Position numbers and translations under genes: made by a program | The notes under the pieces: generated by a model | Seen by the model: the letters and a program-made list of their open reading frames with translations, nothing else | The model's database searches: none | What the model was told of the DNA's origin: nothing | NCBI GenBank assembly: GCA_019828545.1 | Contig: JACVRA010000095.1 | Location: forward strand, 499,305 to 563,304 | Reading direction: 5' to 3' | Source of the DNA: Paracamarosporium sp. OC-R06-R3 | Taxonomy: Eukaryota; Ascomycota; Dothideomycetes; Pleosporales; Didymosphaeriaceae | Length of the DNA: 64,000 nucleotides | Part shown: in pieces, positions 21,666 through 33,600 of the stretch | How positions within the stretch are numbered: the first letter of the stretch is position 1 | How the letters are laid out: each line of letters begins with the position of its first letter

Positions 21666-23713
21666 ATGCCCTCGATCCTGTCCGACGAGGACAAGCAGAC
21701 GGTGAAGCGCACCGTGCCCAAGCAGAACAACAAGATCCACGCCGTCGCCGTCGCCAAGCTGTACATCGCCCACCCGGACAGGCACCAATGGACGTACACA
21801 GGCCTGCAGGGCGCCGCTGTGCTGGCCAACGACCTGGTGGGCAACACCTTCTGGATCAAGCTGGTGGATATATCGGTATGTGCACGCATGCCACCGTGAG
21901 AAAGAGACGCTGATGTGCGACAGCCGACCACCCGGGGCGTCATATGGGACCAGGAGATATACGACACCTTCACGTACAACCAAGACCGCGTCTTCTTCCA
22001 CACCTTCGAGCTCGAGGACTGCCTTGCGGGCCTCTCCTTCGCCGACGAGAAAGAGGCCAAGACGTTCAAGAAGAAGATGGACGACCGAGAGAAGAATGCC
22101 CACAAGAACACAAAGAATAAGCCGTTTGGTGCTGCGGTGGGGGGTGGTGGCAGCGCAACTCCAACAAACGGCCACAAGAGCCACGGTCTGCTAGGCGGTA
22201 TTTTCGGACATAGACACTCTACACCCACCCAACAGCCGCAATCCATCATTCCGCCGAGCGTCACTTCGCCCACCACCACGAGCCAGTCGAACGTAAGCAG
22301 CGCCAGGAGTTCGGCAATTGACACGAGCGATCCGTCATGGCAGCCGTTGTTGAAGGAATTGCTGGCCATGGGCATCACAGAAGATCAGATCGAGGAGAAC
22401 GCTGATTTTATCAAGCTGTACATCGAGCAGCGCAAGGCAACCGAGAAGGTACAGGCAGAAGAGAAGGAGAAAAAGACCAGGGCTCCTCCGCCGCCTCCTC
22501 CGAGTGCCCCACCAGCTAAAGTCTCTCTGAGCCCTCAGAACACAGGCACATCTTCGAAACGCGGCCCTGCACCAGCACCTCCGCCAGCTCGCAGGACCCG
22601 GACAGACGCCTCGAGTATTAATCGCGCTTCGTCTGGGAGCCCGGCTCCGCCCTCTCCTCCACGGCAAGCAACTCCTCCGCCGCCGCCTGGGCCACCGCAG
22701 CCCAAATTCCGCGCTCCACCTCCGTTTGCAGATGCTGGCAAGCTTGCAAACGATCCTCCTCCGCCGCCGGCAAGAGCTCGAGCTTCGTCCAATGTTGCGA
22801 ATCCAGGGCCACCTCCACCGCCACGCCCACCAAAGACACCTGTGGAAGATGGCGAGAAACCATCGGCGCCGAGATTTGGTGTCCCGCCGCCGTTCACAGG
22901 AAATCGCGTACCTTCCGGTCCACCACCGCCTCCAACTCGAGGGCCTGTCCCTCCACCTCCACCAGCACGCGAAACGCCTGCTCCTGTTTCTATCGCACCA
23001 CCGCCTCTACCTCCAAAAACTGCAGCAGCACCAGTACCTCCCCCACCGCGTCCCGCACACAATGCACCACCTCCGTTACCGCCTTCCGCGTCTCGTCCTG
23101 TCCCAGCAGCTCCAACAAATGCAGCTCCACCGCCTCCGCCTCTACCAGCAGTGAGCGCACCTCCACTTCCACCTCCCCTCCCACCAACGAACAGCGCCCC
23201 GCCGCCACCGCCTCTCCCTCCCACGAACAATGCACCTCCTCCACCTCCTCCCATGCCTACAAAAGCCGTTCCACCGCCACCTTCAGGCGCCGCACCTCCA
23301 CCTCCGCCGCTACCTCCAGGTTCTGCTCCACCGCCACTGCCTCCAATGCCTTCCGGTTCTGGCCCGCCTCCGCCCCCACCGATGGCTGCAGCACCATTAC
23401 CAAAGGCTCCAGCTGGACGAGACGGGCTGTTAGCCGATATCCGTGGCGGTGCAAAGTTAAAGAAGGTGTCAGATTCAGAGAAGCGAGATCGAAGTGCAGC
23501 GGCAGTTCCTGGTCAGGAACCGGCGGCAGGAGCGTCCGGTGGCAGTGGACCTGGCACGCCGGGTCCGGAAGGTGGTCTGGCTGGCGCATTGGCTAGTGCG
23601 CTTGCAGCGAGGAAGTCCAAAGTTAGTCATAGCGGTAAGTGCACGATAATTTATAGCAGGTTACAATATGCTGACTTTTGACAGACGATGAAGACGACAA
23701 GGACGATTGGTGA
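21666..23713 (+). CDS. LAS17: WASP homologue Las17, Arp2/3 activator
   Basis: Three exons, 21666-21875, 21924-23634 and 23685-23713, with consistent phases (210, 1711 and 29 nt), give 649 aa. Exon 1 and early exon 2 encode the WH1/EVH1 domain (about 1-115; RHQWTYTGLQGAAVLAND, then TFWIKLVDIS|PTTRGVIWDQE). A segment at about 200-215 (SWQPLLKELLAMGITEDQI) lies where the family has its GBD-like part. Residues about 235-565 are an extended proline-rich region with dozens of PPPPP runs that would bind profilin and SH3 proteins. A WH2 actin-binding motif follows (GRDGLLADIRGGAKLKKV, about 568-585). The tiny last exon supplies the acidic end DDEDDKDDW, whose terminal Trp contacts Arp2/3. The protein promotes branched actin at endocytic patches. 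Translating past 23634 without splicing loses the acidic tail, so the third exon is required. Confidence 0.95.
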
Positions 23714-24609
23714 ATGAAGCATTGATATGTAAATAGAGCGTTACTTCGGCATTGCTAACCGCCAATTCTTACTGCTCTACCCCATGACGGAATCCAGATG
23801 AGCATGACAAGCCAGGAGGTCGTGGCAGAAAAGATGGACTTGACTTGGCCTGCAGATTAAGGGCAAAGGTCTGGGACGAGAGTGTGACAAGGTGTAAATA
23901 CTTGGATGGGCGGTACGATAGGTCAATTGATGTGCAGTGTCGGGGCTTGTCAGAAGAATATAATATATACAGCAATACTATGCCTGATAGCATTGCTAAG
24001 TTGGCGGACCAATTGGTTTATGGGTATGGTAGGAAATCAAACTCAGATTGCTAAGCTCGGAAGAGTTCATTATGCGCAACCACTCGCAAATAGATTTCCT
24101 AAATGAGACGGTCATCCCAACCAGTGCGTCACCGCTTTTTATGGCGCCATTACGCCCTCCTCGTAATACTCTAGTAAACCAACCGCCCCTTAGCCACCGC
24201 CTATAACGCGAAAGGCTCCTCTTGCGAAGCCTGCACTGGGGCGGAGCAACGCGCGATTCGCACTACACGGCCTTGAAAAGGGTTAGCGCAGAAGTGGCGG
24301 CCGTTTCCAGCCCATGCTCACTAATACGTTGATTTACTGATTGGATGATTTGTCTGGGCTCGTTCAGGATACAAGGCAGCTACGGAAGAGCTGGATCAGG
24401 GATGCGCTGGCTTGGTAGGATTAGGCTGCTTCGGGGCCAAATGTGCATTCGGCGTTATTCTACGGACTTATTGAAACCTGAGCTGAGCTGCTATAAGGGC
24501 AGCAGGATCGGCCAGGTGGGTATCACGATCCAGGAAATGTGTCTGTGCCCTTAAGCTTGGTCCTCCTGGAGATTTTGACTACACCTCGCGACTTCTAGAT
24601 CCCGTCGAT
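23714..24609. other. Intergenic, no gene seen
   Basis: LAS17 3' flank and upstream region of the following gene. Only short open frames without motifs. Confidence 0.45.
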
Positions 24610-26640
24610 ATGGCGACAAAGCCTAGGAAACCGACGATGCCTAGCGACATGTACGAGCAAGAAAATGAATTTGCACCGCAGCTTGTAGAGAACCCGTTAG
24701 CAGTCACGTCGAGTCGATCCACACCAGCAACACATACAACATCTAACAATGTAGAGCCATTGATGCAAACAACGCCCAGTACCGTTGAGCGCCGCGACCC
24801 TCTGGGTAACGTACATTCGAATGATGACTTGGACGAGGCCCCACCGCCATATTCTGAGTTCGAAGAGACAGCTAGGGACCTGCCGCAGATTGTAGCCATT
24901 GAGCATAGCTACGAGAACAGTCCGCAGTTGGTTGTTGCGCCACAAGTAGACTTTCCCGAGCTTGCTGGGCGCGCTGCAGCAGGAAGGGGCGAAGGAGTTA
25001 TGGATACCGTCTTGACACCTTCGACTGCTCTAGGAAGTCCTGGTCCTCTGACGCCTTCCACTATGCTTGGGAGTCCTGTAGATGAGAGTCTTTACCCCGA
25101 GCCACTCAGATTGCGACAGACTTCGTCTACTGGAAGTATTCCACGAAGGCCAGTACCATCACAAACATCGCAGACCAATACCACATCATTCTCTTCTGCA
25201 AAAGCACGCGAAGCGGGGTTCGAGATCGAACAGCCACCTTCTCCAAATCCAAGCACCTCAAGCAGCAGCTCTCCAAACATCACCGTGTTGCCTTCCACAT
25301 CCCATTTGAAACACACACGTGAGCCAGGAAGAGTCACCGCTTACATTATTCCCTTCCCCAAACCTCGCTTAAAAGGTCTCGAACCGGAAAAGATTCCATC
25401 CCGCTTCCTCATCTATACACCTCCACTCCCACCGCTCTCGAAACCAGCTCCTGGAGAAAAGGAGACCCAGTGGCATAAGACTCAAAGGCTGTGGCAAGAA
25501 GATGTGCGAAAGGCAACAATGATGAATGCATCGAGAGTGACATGGAAGGGAATGAAGGCGAAGGGGACATCGTTGATCAATAAAGGTGTGAGCAAATCAA
25601 GGTCTTCGACTGTGGAGTTTCTGGATAGAGTGTCGGGAGGCGCTATCACATCAACAACGCAAGATCTTGAAGAGGATGAAACACTCACCCTAGTGGAAAC
25701 GCCTACACAAGAACGCGATGCTATTTCAGTACAAGAGCTACCTGCTTCATTACCACCTGATGTATCCAGAGACAACTCAACGAATCCATCAATACCAGCT
25801 ACACCCACCACGAACGAAACAGCTACAACAGATCGGTCGTCGTCAATATCCTCGAAATCCAGCACTCCAAAACCCAATAGCCTCGACTCCTTAACCCTCA
25901 TTCATCCGCCTTCCCTTACACTTAGCCCAGAGAAAATTCGCGCCGAATTTGTAGACTCGCTGATGCGGACCCGCGAGCAATCGCGCAACAAAGCTCTTAT
26001 TGCGTCTGCGCTGCTTCCATTCGCAGCTACCATAGATGTAGCACTCATAGTTACCTTTGGCGGCCTCACCCAGGCCTCAAGCGTATGGGCGTACCAGAAC
26101 ACACGAGGTGCCGTTGCAAGTAAGAAAATGACAAGAGGGCTAGCACGCAGTGAGTCGTATGCCAATGAGGAAGAGAAGGAGGCTGAGACGGAGGTGAGAG
26201 GGTGCACATGCGGGCATCATGAGGGGGAGTTTGGCTGCGCAGAGGATGCGCCGAAAGTGGACAGGAAAGGCAAATCCAAGAAGAAAGATGACGATAAAGG
26301 CATCACGATGAACATTCAGTCTTCTACTGCCCTTGATCCTTTCACGCGCTATCTCGAACTCGCGTGTCTTCAGAAATCGTTCACTATGTTTCCGCAGGTC
26401 CAACCTAACTCTTCAAACACCGCTGATCCAACAGAAGACGAGATCTTGAATGCAATTGGATGGACTCCCACGCGGCGATCAGGCAGGGACTTAGACATGG
26501 AGGAGGAGGGAGGCAAAACGCAGAGATTGAGCGCGGAACAGGACGAGGAGTGGCAGTGGAGAGAGGCGAGGGAAGATGTGGGAAGAGTGGTGAGGAAAGC
26601 TGCAGCTGAGTGGGTGGCGGCTTGTAAGGGCTTCAAGTAG
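24610..26640 (+). CDS. Conserved fungal protein of unknown function (676 aa)
   Basis: Intronless. Residues 1-240 are low-complexity and Ser/Thr/Pro-rich with DEAPPPYSEFEE, a PPxY-type motif (PPPYSEF) that could bind a WW-domain ubiquitin ligase. A compact conserved-looking block at about 240-340 starts RVTAYIIPFPKPRLKGLEPE and includes LIYTPPLPPLSKPAPGEKE and KTQRLWQEDVRKA. I recall this pattern from uncharacterised ascomycete proteins. Another block, about 440-500 (FVDSLMRTREQSRNKALIAS then a hydrophobic stretch ALLPFAATIDVALIVTFGGL), could insert in or lie on a membrane. Near residue 532, CTCGHHEGEFGC places three Cys and two His close together, a possible metal site. The C-terminal block contains LELACLQKSFTMFPQ and an acidic tail. 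No enzyme motif is visible. It ends about 400 bases from the convergent next gene. Confidence 0.8.
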   Translation: MATKPRKPTMPSDMYEQENEFAPQLVENPLAVTSSRSTPATHTTSNNVEPLMQTTPSTVERRDPLGNVHSNDDLDEAPPPYSEFEETARDLPQIVAIEHSYENSPQLVVAPQVDFPELAGRAAAGRGEGVMDTVLTPSTALGSPGPLTPSTMLGSPVDESLYPEPLRLRQTSSTGSIPRRPVPSQTSQTNTTSFSSAKAREAGFEIEQPPSPNPSTSSSSSPNITVLPSTSHLKHTREPGRVTAYIIPFPKPRLKGLEPEKIPSRFLIYTPPLPPLSKPAPGEKETQWHKTQRLWQEDVRKATMMNASRVTWKGMKAKGTSLINKGVSKSRSSTVEFLDRVSGGAITSTTQDLEEDETLTLVETPTQERDAISVQELPASLPPDVSRDNSTNPSIPATPTTNETATTDRSSSISSKSSTPKPNSLDSLTLIHPPSLTLSPEKIRAEFVDSLMRTREQSRNKALIASALLPFAATIDVALIVTFGGLTQASSVWAYQNTRGAVASKKMTRGLARSESYANEEEKEAETEVRGCTCGHHEGEFGCAEDAPKVDRKGKSKKKDDDKGITMNIQSSTALDPFTRYLELACLQKSFTMFPQVQPNSSNTADPTEDEILNAIGWTPTRRSGRDLDMEEEGGKTQRLSAEQDEEWQWREAREDVGRVVRKAAAEWVAACKGFK

Positions 26641-27048
26641 TAGGCGGACATATGTGTGCTGAGAATTCAGGCCGTTATTTTACTATACGCATATCCACGG
26701 TCTTTACTGCGGAGATGCTACACTTAAGGTCCCTCCCTTCTTACTGGGGATTTCCTTCTGCATGGCACTTGCTAACGAATAATCTATCCAAGATTGAACA
26801 ACACAACTCAACCCAGACCTATCAAACGTGGCCCCTTCACATAAGACGTGATCAGCTTTTTCGGATCAGTGGTAGCATTGCACGTCTTTCATATGAATTG
26901 AACATATATTCATTAAGAAGTTGTGGAAGGGAAGTACAGTCACGTAAAGAGCAAGAGTCACCTCGTTTCGCAAAGTGTAGAAGGACGAGTTCTGTACGAC
27001 AACCTTATTTATGATACCTTCCAACCGTTACTCCTGTTTACAAAATGA
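26641..27048. other. Convergent intergenic spacer
   Basis: Short AT-rich 3' flank shared by two convergent genes; no feature recognised. Confidence 0.45.
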
Positions 27049-29244
27049 CTACTTATCAACCCTATCCCCCATCCCTCTCCAAGCATCCAGCACCTCTTCC
27101 GGCCCCAAACCCCCCTCAATCCCCGCCGAAACCGCCAACCCCTCTGCCAACCCCGCAACCAACCACTCCAACCTCTTCACCCTATCATCCTTATCTACAC
27201 AATTAGCCTCCTCCGTACCACCCACCTTACCTTTTATCTTCTGCAAATCCCGCAACTTCCTATTCCTCGTCCGTTCCTTCCTACTCACCAAGAGCGGATG
27301 ATGCTCTACAGGTACCGCCTTCGGCGACACAGCAGCAGGCTTAGAGCTCCGACGAGAACCCCCAGAAGGAGAAGGTTCTGAAGTGTCGATAGGGTTGATT
27401 GCGCGCTCAACGTCAGAGCTCGCGAGCGGCTGCAGCATTTCCTCGGTCCAGGTTACTGAGCGACGCCGAGGGCGGGTCTGCGCATCAACCACTGGAAGAT
27501 AGACCGTCTGAGTAGGCGTCGCGTCGTCGTCTTCTCCTGGGATCATGATGCGGAGATGCTTCGACCCGAACGAAGTCGTCATCTCGCGGGCACAGGCTGG
27601 AAGATGCGGCGGTTCTTCCTCCTCAGAAGGTCGTTTGCTCGTGCCGTTCTGTGCTTCTTTTTTGCTTCGCACTTTCATCACTTTGAGTCCCTTCTTTTTC
27701 TTCTTCGGCGAGGCCTTTGCTTCGATGGTCGGCGATGGGCCCGTCATGCGCAGGAAGTAGTTGAAGTCGTTCAGGCGACTGCTGGCTAGCTCTTCGTGGC
27801 CGGGAATCCGTGGCGCAAGCTTGCCGGATGCGGAGGAGACGGAGCGTTCATTTTCCTGGGGCGATGCTGGTAGGGGTACCCGACGTAGCATCTTGGGTAC
27901 GGCATCGAAGCGCTCATCGTAGGGAGAATATTGGCCTTTGGCTGCGGATGTGAAGTCGCTTTGAGAAGAGAGCTCAGAGGCGCTTTTTGTACGGCGTGGA
28001 GTGATTGGTGAGTTGACTCTGCTGAGGCGTTCAGGGTTGCGTTCGGGAAGACTTGGTGCTAAGTCTTTGGGTTCTTCAGGGTTCTGTATGCCAGTTCCAT
28101 CGATTTCTTTTGGAGACCTGCAAGATGAAGAGTTTTGCCGTCCTTGGGCACCCAGCTTCCCCGACGTTGATGATTCGATTTGAGAAGCGATGTCCGTTGA
28201 ACGTTGCACGGTGACAGCAGACTCCTGACTATCAAAGTACTCGTTGATCGCTAGAAGCGTAGCAACTTCACTGATGTTGTTGTCGATATCGACATGCGGA
28301 GGTAAGGGGTCCACGTCGCTACCGGTCACCTCGCGACGATGATGTAAAACGAGCGGCTCCAAAGGTGCATGACGACCTAAATCTGTGACAAGAGACTTCG
28401 GGATCTTGTATGGCGTTTGTCGACGACGACGTTTACTGTTGGCTGTTTCAGGTCGCGATTTTGGTGTATTGGCAGGTGTGCTTGGTCTAGGCTCTTCGAA
28501 CGAGGCTGGCTGGTGTTGGAAGTAAGTGTCCAGTGATGCGTTACGACCTAAAAGAGTCTTTAGCCTTCGTTTGCTGATACCGGTCTGCGAGGACTTGATC
28601 GAAGCCGTGGCGCTCGAGCTTTGACTGCGGCGTTGACTTGGTACTATGGTGGGTACTGTAGGTAATGGGTGCATGATCTTGTCTCGACGTAAGAATAATT
28701 CCTTTATTGTCTTCGTTTGGAAATCTCGCACACTTACCAGAGGGTTGCGAGGTATCTCCTTGCTATCAAGCTCGACAGGAATACTCTCATGTGGGTTGGC
28801 ACTCTGGTCGGCAGCGAACGAACCACAAGAAGAGTGTTGACCGTTGTGACTCGCTGAGGTATTTGTGTGGTCGTCTGAGCTTCTGTAGGATGGGTACAAG
28901 CGACCAAGATCTTCTGACGATGTCGGCCGATGTGAGAGTTTGCTAGATAAGCGGACCTCATGATTGCGCGGGGTATGGTTCATGAATGTTCCACGACGTC
29001 GCTGTGCGATAGCATACTCGTCAACAGGCACTTGCGGCTGCTGAGGTTCCGACGGCTCAGAGCTAGCCACATGTTGTGATGCAACTTCTTCCCGTTCCAA
29101 ATCCACTGATGATGTTGGGTCGCGCCCGGTGGCGCGCTTCGACGGTCTTTGCTCTGTAGCCTTCTCCCAAGCCCTCTCCTCGTAATAATAACGCTCCACT
29201 GCCCCGGCATATTCAAACGCACTGATTCCAGGGTGTCCTAGCAT
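27049..29244 (-). CDS. Large, mostly disordered protein of unknown function (731 aa)
   Basis: Single open frame from the ATG at 29244 to TGA. The N-terminus (MLGHPGISAFEYAGAVERYYYEERAW, read in part) forms a short aromatic-rich segment. Most of residues 30-560 is rich in Ser, Arg, Pro and Glu and probably unstructured. Three parts look ordered or constrained: LNDFNYFLRMTGPSPTIE (about 475-492), a Lys-rich patch KKKKKGLKVMKVRSKK (about 498-513) that could be a nuclear localisation signal, and a C-terminal helix (VKRLEWLVAGLAEGLAVSAG then EEVLDAWRGMGDRV). I recognise no catalytic motif and no named family. Long uninterrupted coding length and typical codon use support a real gene. An extra upstream exon cannot be excluded because the ATG lies close behind a short leader. 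Confidence 0.75.
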   Translation of the reverse strand: MLGHPGISAFEYAGAVERYYYEERAWEKATEQRPSKRATGRDPTSSVDLEREEVASQHVASSEPSEPQQPQVPVDEYAIAQRRRGTFMNHTPRNHEVRLSSKLSHRPTSSEDLGRLYPSYRSSDDHTNTSASHNGQHSSCGSFAADQSANPHESIPVELDSKEIPRNPLVSVRDFQTKTIKELFLRRDKIMHPLPTVPTIVPSQRRSQSSSATASIKSSQTGISKRRLKTLLGRNASLDTYFQHQPASFEEPRPSTPANTPKSRPETANSKRRRRQTPYKIPKSLVTDLGRHAPLEPLVLHHRREVTGSDVDPLPPHVDIDNNISEVATLLAINEYFDSQESAVTVQRSTDIASQIESSTSGKLGAQGRQNSSSCRSPKEIDGTGIQNPEEPKDLAPSLPERNPERLSRVNSPITPRRTKSASELSSQSDFTSAAKGQYSPYDERFDAVPKMLRRVPLPASPQENERSVSSASGKLAPRIPGHEELASSRLNDFNYFLRMTGPSPTIEAKASPKKKKKGLKVMKVRSKKEAQNGTSKRPSEEEEPPHLPACAREMTTSFGSKHLRIMIPGEDDDATPTQTVYLPVVDAQTRPRRRSVTWTEEMLQPLASSDVERAINPIDTSEPSPSGGSRRSSKPAAVSPKAVPVEHHPLLVSRKERTRNRKLRDLQKIKGKVGGTEEANCVDKDDRVKRLEWLVAGLAEGLAVSAGIEGGLGPEEVLDAWRGMGDRVDK

Positions 29245-30663
29245 TGTGGCTGGGTGGTCAAACAGCTACTAAGATGAAGGTTAGAGGGAGCTCAGATACG
29301 TACGTGAGAGATATCGAATCACCCTGAGGGAGCCATAGCCATAACTTATGCAACCTCAGGACCAGACAGCCGACTTCGATGTTTTCGGTGGGGCCAAGCG
29401 TGCAGCGCGTGCGATGAACGGCTGGCCCAGGGGCGTACCACGAATGGCAAAGCTGTACGATGCATATGCATCAGTGTCGTACGCGATAACTCTGGCGTGA
29501 AATGGCGACGCGCAAAGCCGTGCTCTCTCCTGATCCCACCCCTCAAAACGGCACTACTTCGCTGACCAGAGTTGCTTGGGAGAAGAGACGAAAAAGGACA
29601 AAATAGTGGCCTGTGTCATTGGTATGCCATCAATGAACCCGTACGCAACCTTTCACCAGCTACCCTCCCGTCTGCACCCCGTTTCCTCCAATGACGTGAG
29701 CAAGCAGGTGGGGAAACCAGCACGTACCAGAACGTCTCTAGAACCCGGCCGACGTTACAGTGCGAGGACGCGCTCGCAGCTCGCGCCCTGCGAGCAAGAG
29801 AAAGTTCCGAAGGGATCATCCTGCTGTGCAACCCGTGGCGCTACGTAAGGTAGGGGTTCCATCTGCGTCGATCTGCGCCCCCCACCGTGGTGGTGTTGCA
29901 CAACAGTCAGTGACGGCAAATGGAAGAGCTGCGCTCGGCTAGAATAAAGTGTAGAAGCTTTGAGTTATGAGGATGGGAAGGAGAAATGCACGCGCTGAGA
30001 TGAACAAACAACATCAACATGCTTCAGCAAGTATGTCAGCAGTGCGGTACCTTGCATCGGCTTGTGGTCGCGGCATGTGGGTTCACCGGGGGTCGTTTTG
30101 GACACCGAGCGTGTGTTCATCGGGCTGTCACGGACACTTGTGGACGATTGGATAAAGGGACGTCGCACTGCGGCCAACGTCACTTTGTCACACGGAGCTC
30201 GTCTAGGTAGGAGCTTCTACCTGACGAAGAAAAACTGCGTAGAGTGGCACAAGGAGGCTTGTTCCGCAAGCCTGGTTATTGCGCTGCGTGTCAATGTCAT
30301 CGAAAATCAGGGGTCGTAGAATCTCAGCCACCACGCCTAAAGGCGTTCAGTGGCAGCCTACCTGAAGATCAGAGACTGAGCAACCTATACTACGATCTTG
30401 AAGGTTGTAGAGGAGCTGCGAAAGCATGATCTCTATAACCCCCAGATCACTAATGCTACGTAGAACGAACAATTCTAATATCACATTCCAACCACCCGTG
30501 AGATGCCGAAGCACCCACTTCAAACTCCTGGCAATGCTGTCTTGAGAGAATAAGCCGACCAACGCCAGTACACCAGCCCATGAATCCATCCAATGAGTCA
30601 CGTATAAGATACTGCGATTCTTTTCTTCTTCTCTTGACCCTCTGTTTCTGATCTCCTCGACAC
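29245..30663. other. Intergenic, 1.4 kb, no gene seen
   Basis: Small overlapping frames on both strands (for example 30062-30319) without protein-like character. The right end should contain the SEN1 3' UTR, the left end the promoter of the 731-aa gene. Confidence 0.45.
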
Positions 30664-33600
30664 CTAGTTTCTCGGCTTCTTGCTGGGTGGCCGACTGACC
30701 AACGGATTCGGTGCCGACCTAGGTTTCTTCCTTCGTGGTACCTTCTGCCGTTGTACACCTTCCATGGGCTCCGGCGTTGCAGACTTCGACGCTGTAGCAC
30801 TTCCATTAAATGATCTAGGAGCGCTGTCTGCATCTGACATTTCCACATCACCGCCACTGTCGTGGGTGCGTTTGCGGCTACCGTTCTGAATGGACTTTTG
30901 ATTCGTAAGAGCATTATGCAGTTCTCCTACGGCATCCAACTTGCGGTGCTCTTGCTTGATACCAGCGTCGTTGGTAGGCTCCTGCTTGATAAAGGGCTTC
31001 TTGATGGTAACTTCTTGCTTGATGAGTGTGTTCTTGGTTTTCGCTTCTGTCTCAAGCTCCATGGGAACTGGAACGGCTTCATCGAACATCCCCGGCGTAG
31101 CCAAATACGCATCCGAATGCTTGTCCAACATTTTTTGCAGATCACCGGTAGTGTACCGGTTCCGACGTTGCGCATCCTCCACCAAGAATTTCCAGTACCG
31201 GCCACGCATTAGTGACTGCGAATTGCCCAACACCCAAAGCGAAGACTTCGCACGTGTAAGACCAACATTCATACGACGAATGTCCTGCAAGAAACCGACG
31301 CCGCCAGAAGGAGCGGCACGCACACATGAGAAGATAATTACTTCGGCTTCCCGACCCTGGAAAGCATCCGTGGTATTGAACATGATGTCCTTGGTGATCC
31401 CAGTGCCATATGTCGCACTGAACTTGTTCTTCAAATGTTGCAACTGAGACTTATAAGGCGTAATGATACCGACCTTCCCGCGAAAGTCGTAGTCCGGATA
31501 GTCATTGATCAGCCGGGCATACAGCTTGAGTGCAATGTTGATCTCGTTGACATTGATGAGTGAATGTCCCTTGGCCTGGTGCTGGCCTTGTACATCAAAA
31601 AACCGGTATGGGCCCAACAGCCAGCTCTTGTGCCAGGGTTGCTTTCGGAGAGCAGCCATGTCACCACCGTCAACGAGTCTACCATCGTAAAAAGTCCAGC
31701 TGGGATAGAAGCTGATCTCGGGATGCATACGGTATTGCGTGTCGAGAAGATGGACATCGTCTGGGTGGTTTTTCTGCATGCGAACGAACAAACTCTGTTC
31801 GTATTGAAAGGCGGCAGCCTCTTTCGAGAAAACTGTCGGCGGCAATTGTTTAGGATCACCAACCAAAATACACTTCGCGCATCCGTACTTGAGCGGAATC
31901 AGGGCGCTCATCTCGACACACTGTGCGGCTTCATCAACGATAACGGTCTCGAATTCGATAGCCATATTTTGGAACATGTCGTGACCACTACCACTGAGCG
32001 TGGCACAAACGATGTGTGCATCCCTCAAAACTCGTTCTTGCTCTCGTCGTCGATCGAGTTCTTTGTTTCGGTACGCCAGCTTCTGGTCGTCTTTGGCGTT
32101 ATCAATCTGCCTCCCGAGTGAAGCCTTCTCTCGACGCAAAGCGTGGAACTCATTTTCGATTTTCGCAAGTGCTTCACCTTTGAGTTCACCAGAGTCTAGT
32201 TGTTGGCGCACTTCGTTCAACTGAGCCGAGACGCTCTTATGCTTTGCGAAGAGTTTTTGCGTCGCTTCTGCATCCTGGTCGTTGCTGCTAACACCCAGCT
32301 TTTTGCTGACGAGCTCGTCGAGGGTAATATCCTTCACGTTTTCGTTCATTGCGTCGCTTTTACCTAAACGAACAATGTTAACTTTATGCTCGGTGCCATC
32401 TAGTGTTTTGATTCCTGATTTGAAACGCATAACCAGTTCATCAACAGCGGCATTGCTCGGTGCGCAAACGAGCAACTTCTTAGAAGCAGTATCATTCAGC
32501 GTCTGGCCAGGCATTGGTATAGGTTTACCGCCCTTGCGGAGACTGTCTGATAAAATAGTCCCAACGATAGCCGTAATAGTCTTGGTCTTTCCGGAACCTG
32601 GTGGGCTGTTGACTTGTTAGTGTAAATCCAAATCATAGAAAGGTGCCTTACCCTTGAATCAGCGTAAAAGCATCATTATCGAAAGCTGATTTGACAGCCT
32701 TCGCTTGAGCCTTGTTCAAATTATAGTTCTGCATCAGCGGATCAATTTGTGGATCCTTGTAGTCGAGGAGCGGAGATGGTTTTGCATGGATAATCTCATC
32801 GCATAAATCGTAGTATTGTAGACCGTGAAGGGCACCATATTCGCGTTCTAGTGGTGTGATGGATTGGATTTTGGTACCGAAAATAGTGTTGTTCGGGTTC
32901 AGGAAGGATGACATAGGATTTCCAGGCATGACTCGGTAAGAGACCTCGATACGTCCTTTGTTTGGCTTCTTCTGGAAGATCCTGGCCAGACAGTGAGGCT
33001 CCTGCGCAGATGGTTTGCCAGACTTCGACAAAAGGACAATATCACCCTCCATTGCCTGAATGTCTTTATTTTCAACCTGAGTCATGGTAGTTCCAATCTC
33101 CATAAAAGCATCCACTGTCGACCGCTGTGTGATCCGGATCTCATATGGCTTGGAAGTATTCTCTTCACGCGCTTTGACAAATCCCTGCCATGCTTCGAGC
33201 CGTAGCAGACCACCAAAAGTTGCTTGATAATCGTTCGGTGTTCGAAAGGTATCCACAACCTTAGCATAGTTGTCTTTAGATGTGTTCGGAGGCCAAACGT
33301 CGTCATGGTAGTAATTCCACGCCAAGATCGTCTTGTGCAGAGGTGTTAGATCTGGTGCAAGCCGAGCTCGCATATCTTTCGCGGATCGCTGTACTCTTCG
33401 CTTCTTGACTGGCATTGGAACCTTCACGATTTCGTTAGTGATGTTTGTTCTCGGCCCGGCGTTCGACGGTTTCTTCTTGATTCCAAACAGCTCATCAACA
33501 TCGAACTCGTCGCCTTCTTCCTCGGACTCGTCCGACGAATGCATCAAGCCTTCCCCTTTAGGAGCGGAATCTCTATCTAGAACACCAAGACCTGCTAAAG

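Noticed and set aside
22535..23254. Gly-rich 239-codon minus-strand frame
   Set aside because: Exact antisense of the LAS17 poly-proline region; CCN repeats read as Gly on the other strand.
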